The translations under genes and the position numbers were made by a program. A stretch of DNA of 38,055 nucleotides from Streptomyces sennicomposti. Lineage in GTDB: Bacteria; Actinomycetota; Actinomycetes; Streptomycetales; Streptomycetaceae. The notes under the pieces are model-generated. The model worked only from the letters and a program-made list of their open reading frames with translations. It had not been told where the DNA came from and did not search any database. Positions within the stretch are counted from its first letter, which is position 1. Every line of letters starts with the position of its first letter. The stretch covers positions 1 to 38,055 of the forward strand of contig NZ_JAIOAB010000067.1 of NCBI RefSeq assembly GCF_019890635.1, given 5' to 3'. Of this stretch, positions 32,022-38,055 are shown piece by piece.

Positions 32022-33002
32022 ATGAGCGCGTCAGGCGGCACCAGGGCGATCGTGGCGGCACTCGGCGCCAACCTCGCGATCGCGGTATCGAAGTTCGTGG
32101 CCTTCGCCTTCAGCGGCTCCTCGTCGATGCTCGCCGAGGGCGTGCACTCGCTCGCCGACTCCGGCAACCAGTTCCTGCTGCTCATCGGCGGCAAGAAGGC
32201 CCAGCGCGAGGCGACCCCGCAACACCCCTTCGGCTACGGCCGCGAGCGCTACATCTACGCCTTCCTGGTCTCCATCGTGCTGTTCTCCATCGGCGGCATG
32301 TTCGCCATCTACGAGGGCTACGAGAAGATCAGCCACCCGCACGAGCTGGAGAACTGGTACTGGCCGGTGGCCGTCCTCGCCTTCGCGATCTGCGCCGAGG
32401 GCTTCTCCTTCCGCACCGCCATCAAGGAGTCCAACGAACTGCGCGGCAAGCTGTCCTGGGGGCAGTTCATCCGCCGCGCCAAGGCCCCCGAGCTGCCCGT
32501 CGTCCTCCTGGAGGACTTCGGCGCGCTGATCGGCCTCGTCCTCGCCCTCGGCGGCGTCGGACTCGCCCTGATCACCGGTGACGGCGTCTGGGACGGCATC
32601 GGCACCGTCTGCATCGGCGTCCTGCTGGTCGCCATCGCCCTCGTCCTGGCCGTCGAGACCAAGTCGCTGCTGCTCGGCGAGGCCGCCGGCGTCGAGGTGG
32701 TCCGGCAGATCGAGGACGCCACCGTCGACGGCGAGAGCGTCACCCGCATCATCCACATGCGCACCCTCCACCTCGGCCCCGAGGAACTGCTGGTCGCCGC
32801 GAAGATCGCCGTCCGCCACGACGACAGCGCCGCCGAGGTCGCCGCCGCCATCGACGCCGCCGAGGCCCGCATCCGCGCCGCCGTCCCCATCGCCCGCGTC
32901 ATCTACCTCGAACCCGACGTCTACAGCGAGACCGAGGCCGCCAAGGGCCCCGACCCCGAGGCCACCCCGGGCGGCCCCACCCCGCACACCGGCGGCCACT
33001 GA
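32022..33002 (+). CDS. cation diffusion facilitator family transporter
   Basis: Integral membrane divalent metal (probably Zn) efflux protein, 326 residues from the ATG at 32022 with GAAGGGA upstream; an earlier in-frame ATG at 31908 gives a basic, unconserved extension and is rejected. The CDF signature is SSSMLAEGVHSLADSGNQFLLLIG with the metal-binding His and Asp of helix 2, then PFGYGRERYIYAFLVSIVLFSIGGMF. Further helices include VVLLEDFGALIGLVLALGGVGLALITGD with the His/Asp pair replaced by Glu-Asp. The C-terminal domain, SVTRIIHMRTLHLGPEELLVAAKIAV, is the cytoplasmic ferredoxin-like regulatory fold. The variation at the second metal pair resembles the ZnT9-like subgroup. Confidence 0.9.
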   Translation: MSASGGTRAIVAALGANLAIAVSKFVAFAFSGSSSMLAEGVHSLADSGNQFLLLIGGKKAQREATPQHPFGYGRERYIYAFLVSIVLFSIGGMFAIYEGYEKISHPHELENWYWPVAVLAFAICAEGFSFRTAIKESNELRGKLSWGQFIRRAKAPELPVVLLEDFGALIGLVLALGGVGLALITGDGVWDGIGTVCIGVLLVAIALVLAVETKSLLLGEAAGVEVVRQIEDATVDGESVTRIIHMRTLHLGPEELLVAAKIAVRHDDSAAEVAAAIDAAEARIRAAVPIARVIYLEPDVYSETEAAKGPDPEATPGGPTPHTGGH

Positions 33003-33025
33003 TCCCGCCGACCGACCTCGCACCC

Positions 33026-33056
33026 ACGGGGCCCGCCGATCACCGGCGGGCCCCGT
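33026..33056 (+). terminator. strong hairpin terminator after the CDF gene
   Basis: ACGGGGCCCGCCG pairs with CGGCGGGCCCCGT around ATCAC, a perfect 13-bp stem beginning 24 bases after the transporter stop. It separates the mannose/CDF group from ahcY. Confidence 0.85.
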
Positions 33057-33059
33057 CGG

Positions 33060-33317
33060 CGTCCACGAACGGCCGGATCCGTTCGCAGGCCCACTGGGGG
33101 CCGCACCGCCCTCCGGTGTAGCTTGGGACGGAGCCAGACGTCGCTGCTGATGGCGGTCGGGCGATCCGGTGACGGACCGTCCGAGGGAGAGAGGGCCTCC
33201 GACGGACTGCGCTGCGCGCACGCGGGCATGCCTGTGTCCTCCTCGGGCACCCCTGTGTCCGCCGCCGCGCAGGTCAGCCGTACCCACCTCGACCCAACCA
33301 CCGAGGAGCAGCCCGTA
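33060..33317 (+). promoter_or_regulatory. ahcY promoter and long 5' leader
   Basis: About 260 bp without a convincing gene. TAGCTT at 33119-33124 is a possible -10 element, giving a leader of about 185 nt. The leader holds a CCTGTGTCC direct repeat (33231 and 33252) and a GACGG/CCGTC inverted motif near 33,173. The ahcY frame is open through the leader without a ribosome site further up. I looked for the SAH riboswitch core (GAGGAGCGCUGC) and did not find it. Confidence 0.45.
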
Positions 33318-34775
<1,458 letters not shown>

Positions 34776-34817
34776 CCGAGGCCGAGCCGCTTCCCGCGTC
34801 TCACCCAGGTCCCCAGA

Positions 34818-34852
34818 GGCAGGCCCCCGCACCCCCGTGCCGGGGGCCTGCC
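34818..34852 (+). terminator. hairpin terminator after ahcY
   Basis: GGCAGGCCCCCG (34818-34829) pairs with CGGGGGCCTGCC (34841-34852), a 12-bp stem, followed by CCTTT. It lies 43 bases after the ahcY stop. Confidence 0.85.
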
Positions 34853-34964
34853 CCTTTCGGGCCGAACCGGCGGCCGTCACACACGCCGGACCGGCTCGCC
34901 GAGGCGACCGGACACGACCGGGAACAGATCCGGCCAGGCCCGACCCTCAGAACCCAGGACCCCT

Positions 34965-35582
34965 ATGCCCCGCGGCCGCTATTCGCTTCTCGATCCGCAC
35001 GATCACACCCCTTTCGCACACGAGCACTTCCAGTGCGCCCCCGGCCCCTCCGGCTGGCGCTACGTCTCCCAGGTCACCACCACCGAGGGCGACCACCGCG
35101 GCTCCGTCGACCTAGCCCTCGACGAACTCGGCCGCCCCCTCCGCCTCGAACTCCACACGGGCGGCTGGCAGGTGCGCGGCGCCGCCCTCGACGGCGTCAC
35201 CTGGGTCCGCACCGACCCCACCGGAACCCACGCCACCGAAGGCAATGTGCGCGCCCACGCCTTCACCGGCACGTCCCCCGCGTTCCTCGTCGCCACGGCA
35301 CGTCTCCTGCGCCTCACCCCCTCCGCCGCGGCCACCCGCGTACGCCTCGTCGACTTCACGGAACCGGTCCTCGCCCCCCTCACCGTGGACCAGTCCTGGA
35401 CCTTGGTGGAAAGAGAAGCACACGCCACTGACAACGGCCCCCTGATCGTGGACGCGTACCAGGTCACAGCCCTGGACACGGGCGAGCGGCACACCGTCCA
35501 CCTGGCCGGCGACGTGGTGGTCGCGGCCCCCGGCGTCGAGCTGGACGACCTCCAGTCACCGCCGTCGGTCTTCGCCCCCTGA
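34965..35582 (+). CDS. hypothetical cytoplasmic protein
   Basis: 205 residues from an ATG at 34965; no ribosome site of note. I do not recognise a family. The start MPRGRYSLLDPHDHTPFAHEHFQCAPGP is rich in His and Asp. The rest alternates polar and hydrophobic residues as in a beta-barrel (SQVTTTEGDHRGSVDLALDELGRPLRLELHTGGWQVRGAALDG), with later LIVDAYQVTALDTGERHTVHL. There is no signal peptide or membrane segment. It faintly resembles glycolipid-binding-like beta-barrel domains, but that is speculative. Codon usage is normal for the region, so it is a real gene. It stands between the ahcY terminator and the RDD gene, on the opposite strand to the latter. Confidence 0.75.
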   Translation: MPRGRYSLLDPHDHTPFAHEHFQCAPGPSGWRYVSQVTTTEGDHRGSVDLALDELGRPLRLELHTGGWQVRGAALDGVTWVRTDPTGTHATEGNVRAHAFTGTSPAFLVATARLLRLTPSAAATRVRLVDFTEPVLAPLTVDQSWTLVEREAHATDNGPLIVDAYQVTALDTGERHTVHLAGDVVVAAPGVELDDLQSPPSVFAP

Positions 35583-35636
35583 CCGGTCCCCGCCCACGCT
35601 CCACCGAGGACATCCGGACACCCGGCCCCACCCCCG

Positions 35637-36641
35637 CTAAGCCGGCGGCACGAACCCCGTACCGGCTCGCGGCGACGACACCGCGTCCTGAGCCGGTGAA
35701 GAAGCGGGAGAGGGCCCCGAAGCCGGCACCGGGTCAGGCGCCGACGGGACAGCCGACCCCGACGGGACAGCTGGCCCCTGCGGAACAGCCGACCCCTGAG
35801 GCCCGACCGGTCCCTGAGGGAAAGCAGCCCCCTGCGGGAAGGCAGGAGCCGACGGAACTCCCGGCGCCCCGGGCCCGACCGGCGCCCGCCCGCCGTTCCC
35901 GAACGCCCGCCTGGCCTCCCGCACCTGCCGCTCCTGCAACACCGCCGCCAGATACATGGCGGGCGGCACCCCGGGCGGTGCCGGAGCGCCGGTACGGGCC
36001 GCGAGATCGGTGGCCAGCCGCTGCGCCATGCCCCAGCCGACCTGCGGGTCCAGCTGGTGCATCCGCGTCAGGTACTGCCGGACCGCCAGCCACAGCCCGT
36101 CGGGCACGGCCGACAGATCGAGCGCCTGGAACCGCCCCGCCAGCCAGGGCGGCGGCGGAGGAACGAAGGACGCCCGCCCGCCGGCCACCCGCTCCCGCAC
36201 GACCAGGGTGCCCGCGAACACATCGCCCAGCCGGCGGCCGCGCGCCGACACGAACGAGGCGATGCAGGCGACCACTCCCAACGTCATCAGGATCTCCACG
36301 ACACCGATCGCCCCGCGCACCAGCGCGTGCCGGAACCGGATCGGCCCGCCGTCGTCCCGCACCACCCGCAGCCCGCACGCCAGCTTCCCGAGCGAACGCC
36401 CGTGGCTGAGCGTCTCCACCGCGATCGGACCGCCCACCAGCACCAGCAGGAAGCTCGCGATCGACAGCGCGATCTGCGCCGCCTCGTCCATCGACGCCGT
36501 CGCGACCACCACACCCACGGACACGGCGACATAGGCCGCCCCGGCCACCGCCAGGTCCAGCAGCACGGCCAGCATCCGGCTGGGCAGCCGCGCCGGGCGC
36601 AGCTCCAGCGCCACCGCCTCGCCCGTGATCAGTTCGCTCAC
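35637..36641 (-). CDS. RDD family membrane protein
   Basis: 334 residues from the GTG at 36641, which has AAGGA 7 bases upstream; the frame continues upstream into the divergent promoter region but that part is rejected. The RDD domain has LPSRMLAVLLDLAVAGAAYVAVSVGVVVA (first helix, with the Arg and Asp), a second helix at about 57-75, the signature HGRSLGKLACGLRVVRDDGG, and a third helix GVVEILMTLGVVACIASFVSARGRRLGD. A middle cytoplasmic segment contains a repeated-looking RxxxLxxMHQLDPQVGWGMAQRLA. The tail (about 250-334) is Pro/Gly/Ala/Gln/Ser-rich. RDD proteins are membrane transport-like proteins of mostly unknown role. Divergent from spoIIM, a pairing seen in other actinobacteria. Confidence 0.9.
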   Translation of the reverse strand: MSELITGEAVALELRPARLPSRMLAVLLDLAVAGAAYVAVSVGVVVATASMDEAAQIALSIASFLLVLVGGPIAVETLSHGRSLGKLACGLRVVRDDGGPIRFRHALVRGAIGVVEILMTLGVVACIASFVSARGRRLGDVFAGTLVVRERVAGGRASFVPPPPPWLAGRFQALDLSAVPDGLWLAVRQYLTRMHQLDPQVGWGMAQRLATDLAARTGAPAPPGVPPAMYLAAVLQERQVREARRAFGNGGRAPVGPGAPGVPSAPAFPQGAAFPQGPVGPQGSAVPQGPAVPSGSAVPSAPDPVPASGPSPASSPAQDAVSSPRAGTGFVPPA

Positions 36642-36772
36642 GCCGTCGTCCTTCCCCTGACCTGCCCCTCGGACCGCCAGTCTGCCAAGCTGAGTCCCGT
36701 CGCGCCGCAGTAGGACAAGCTGACGCATCCCATGGGTAGTCGAACAACCAGCCGAGGAGCAGGCAGACAACG

Positions 36773-37780
36773 ATGGACCTGGACGTCTTCGTCTCCGCCC
36801 ACCGAGCCGAGTGGGACCGCCTCGACGCCCTGCTGCGCCGCCGCCGTCGCCTCACCGGCGGCGAGGCCGACGAACTCGTCGCCCTCTACCAGCGCGCCGC
36901 CACCCATCTCTCCCTCATCCAGTCCAGCGCCCCTGACCCTCAGTTGACCGGACGGCTCAGCCAGCTGGTGGCCCGCGCGCGCAGCACGGTCACGGGCACC
37001 CGGAAGGCGTCGTGGCGCGACGTCACCCGGTTCCTGCTGGAGGGCTTCCCGGCCGCGGTCTACCGGGCGCGCCACTGGTGGGTGCCCACGGCGGTCCTGT
37101 CCACCGTCGTCGCCGCCCTGCTGGGCTGGTGGATCGCCGCGCACCCGGAAGTACAGGCCACCATCGCGGCCCCCGACGAGCTGCGCAGCCTCACCCGGCC
37201 CGGCGGCGAGTACGAGACCTACTACTCCAGCCATCCCGCCACGGCCTTCGCCGCACAGGTGTGGACGAACAACGCGCAAGCCGCCGCCATGTGCCTGGTC
37301 CTGGGCGTCTTCCTCGGGCTGCCGGTCCTGTGGATCCTGTTCGAGAACATGCTCAACCTCGGCGTCGGCATCGGTCTGATGTCCTCGGCCGGCCGCCTCG
37401 ACACCTTCCTCGGCCTGATCCTTCCGCACGGCCTGCTCGAACTGACCGCGGTGTTCGTCGCCGCCGGCACGGGCCTGCGCCTCGGCTGGACCCTGATCGA
37501 CCCGGGCCCCCGCTCCCGGCGCACCGCCCTGGCCGAGGAGGGCCGGGCCGCGGTCGGCATGGCGATCGGACTCGCCCTGGTCCTCTTCGTCTCCGGAGCC
37601 ATCGAAGGCTTCGTCACCCCGTCCGGCCTGCCCACCTGGGCCCGCATAGGCATCGGCATCCTCGCCGAACTGGCCTTCCTGACCTACGTCTACGTCCTCG
37701 GCGGCCGTGCCGTGCGCGCCGGCGACACGGGTGACCTGGCGGCCGCCGAACGCAGCGCCGCCGTGCCGACGGCCGCGTGA
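36773..37780 (+). CDS. SpoIIM/DUF95 family membrane protein
   Basis: 335 residues, polytopic membrane protein of the stage II sporulation protein M family. In Bacillus, SpoIIM scaffolds the SpoIIDMP peptidoglycan hydrolase complex; the role of this broader family in actinobacteria is not established. A soluble N-terminus (MDLDVFVSAHRAEWDRLDALLRRRRRLTGGEADELVALYQRAATHLS) precedes helices at WWVPTAVLSTVVAALLGWWIA, NNAQAAAMCLVLGVFLGLPVLWILFENMLNLGVGIG, LILPHGLLELTAVFVAAGTGLRLGWTLI, GMAIGLALVLFVSGAIEGFV and IGIGILAELAFLTYVYVLGG. The central HGLLEL motif is the conserved DUF95 hallmark. It is divergent from the RDD gene and immediately upstream of the rRNA operon. Confidence 0.9.
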   Translation: MDLDVFVSAHRAEWDRLDALLRRRRRLTGGEADELVALYQRAATHLSLIQSSAPDPQLTGRLSQLVARARSTVTGTRKASWRDVTRFLLEGFPAAVYRARHWWVPTAVLSTVVAALLGWWIAAHPEVQATIAAPDELRSLTRPGGEYETYYSSHPATAFAAQVWTNNAQAAAMCLVLGVFLGLPVLWILFENMLNLGVGIGLMSSAGRLDTFLGLILPHGLLELTAVFVAAGTGLRLGWTLIDPGPRSRRTALAEEGRAAVGMAIGLALVLFVSGAIEGFVTPSGLPTWARIGIGILAELAFLTYVYVLGGRAVRAGDTGDLAAAERSAAVPTAA

Positions 37781-37833
37781 TGTGCGGTCGCGGCTCTTGA
37801 GCTGCTAGTCTCCTCTTCGCCCCGCCGGAGCCG

Positions 37834-37862
37834 TTGACACGGAGCCGTAGGGGAGGTAGATT
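37834..37862 (+). promoter_or_regulatory. strong rRNA operon promoter (TTGACA-17-TAGATT)
   Basis: A consensus -35 TTGACA (37834-37839), a 17-bp spacer and a -10 TAGATT (37857-37862). This is as good a match to the principal sigma factor (HrdB) consensus as occurs in Streptomyces and is typical of rRNA promoters. Confidence 0.85.
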
Positions 37863-37867
37863 TGAAC

Positions 37868-38055
37868 AGTTGCCTGGAGCTGGACCTGATCCGCACGGGC
37901 GATCGTGAACATCTATCCGCTTCCGAAATCATCGATTTCCTGGAAGCCCCCGATGAATCGGAAACTACAGCCGGTCAGACCGGCGCGAAACTTCTGATAA
38001 AGTCGGAACCGCCGGAAAGGAAAACGCGGAAGCGGGAACCTGGAAAGCACCGAGT
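37868..38055 (+). promoter_or_regulatory. rRNA operon leader with a second promoter (16S gene beyond the window)
   Basis: The sequence turns conspicuously lower in GC and reads GAAACTTCTGATAAAGTCGG and GGAAAGGAAAACGCGGAAGC, which I recognise as the multi-promoter leader in front of Streptomyces 16S rRNA genes. TAAAGT at 37998-38003 is a second -10; the hexamer 17 bp upstream (TCAGAC) is a weak -35. No mature rRNA lies in the window. Confidence 0.8.

Noticed and set aside
33123..33317. In-frame N-terminal extension of ahcY starting at 33123
   Set aside because: AhcY proteins start at the MTTVDKRQDFKVADLS-type N-terminus, and only the ATG at 33318 has a GAGGAG site; the extension is leader sequence.
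33120..33317. SAH riboswitch upstream of ahcY
   Set aside because: The conserved GAGGAGCGCUGC core and its GGCUCG partner were not found by eye.
37863..38055. Open frame from a TTG at 37863 (MNSCLELDL...) with a GGGGAGG 5 bases upstream
   Set aside because: Third codon positions are far poorer in G/C than in any real gene here, the putative ribosome site is part of the -10 spacer, and the sequence matches an rRNA leader.

Overview
The window is a very GC-rich (roughly 70% or more) actinobacterial chromosome segment, almost certainly Streptomyces. Evidence: extreme G/C at third codon positions, a canonical developmental WhiB, F420 biosynthesis genes, several LytR-CpsA-Psr (LCP) proteins, SpoIIM/RDD membrane proteins, and a ribosomal RNA operon leader at the right edge. 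From memory, the gene order matches the S. coelicolor region around whiB and sahH. It also resembles the mycobacterial block manA / DUF3499 / whiB2 / fbiA-fbiB / GDP-mannose pyrophosphorylase / LCP.

Left part (1-12,200): five LCP cell-wall glycopolymer transferases, all on the minus strand. They are interrupted by a plus-strand hotdog acyl-CoA thioesterase and an ExoA-like family 2 glycosyltransferase, and followed by a TIGR03089-type AMP-binding-like protein. Two long gene-free stretches (2,167-2,776 and 10,740-11,458) consist of degenerate GC-rich direct repeats. A possible C-terminal scrap of an MFS transporter lies at the very left edge.

Centre (12,300-20,200): a secreted PGRP/amidase_2 peptidoglycan hydrolase, an NDP-sugar (mannose-1-phosphate guanylyltransferase-like) pyrophosphorylase with a left-handed beta-helix tail, an AlkA-type DNA glycosylase, the translationally coupled F420 genes fbiA(cofD)-fbiB(cofE-nitroreductase fusion), a cysteine dioxygenase, and divergent whiB. 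Upstream of the cysteine dioxygenase is a 30-codon reading frame ending in a cluster of cysteine codons (CSCRCCGC then stop). It is followed by RNA segments that can form mutually exclusive structures, so it is a strong candidate for a cysteine-sensing leader-peptide attenuator.

Right part (20,400-38,055): a giant polytopic glycosyltransferase overlapping a secreted DUF5719 protein, a PF06262-type metallopeptidase on the opposite strand, then DUF3499, manB, a free-standing Trm112-like zinc-ribbon protein, a SIS/PMI-like protein, manA, a cation diffusion facilitator and ahcY. Beyond a terminator come a hypothetical protein, an RDD protein divergent from SpoIIM, and the promoters and leader of an rRNA operon whose 16S gene lies outside the window.

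Functionally, much of the segment can be read as a mannose/GDP-mannose supply line (manA, manB, NDP-sugar pyrophosphorylase) feeding glycosyltransferases and LCP enzymes that build and attach wall glycopolymers. Redox cofactor (F420), sulfur amino acid (cysteine dioxygenase, ahcY) and developmental (whiB) genes are interspersed.
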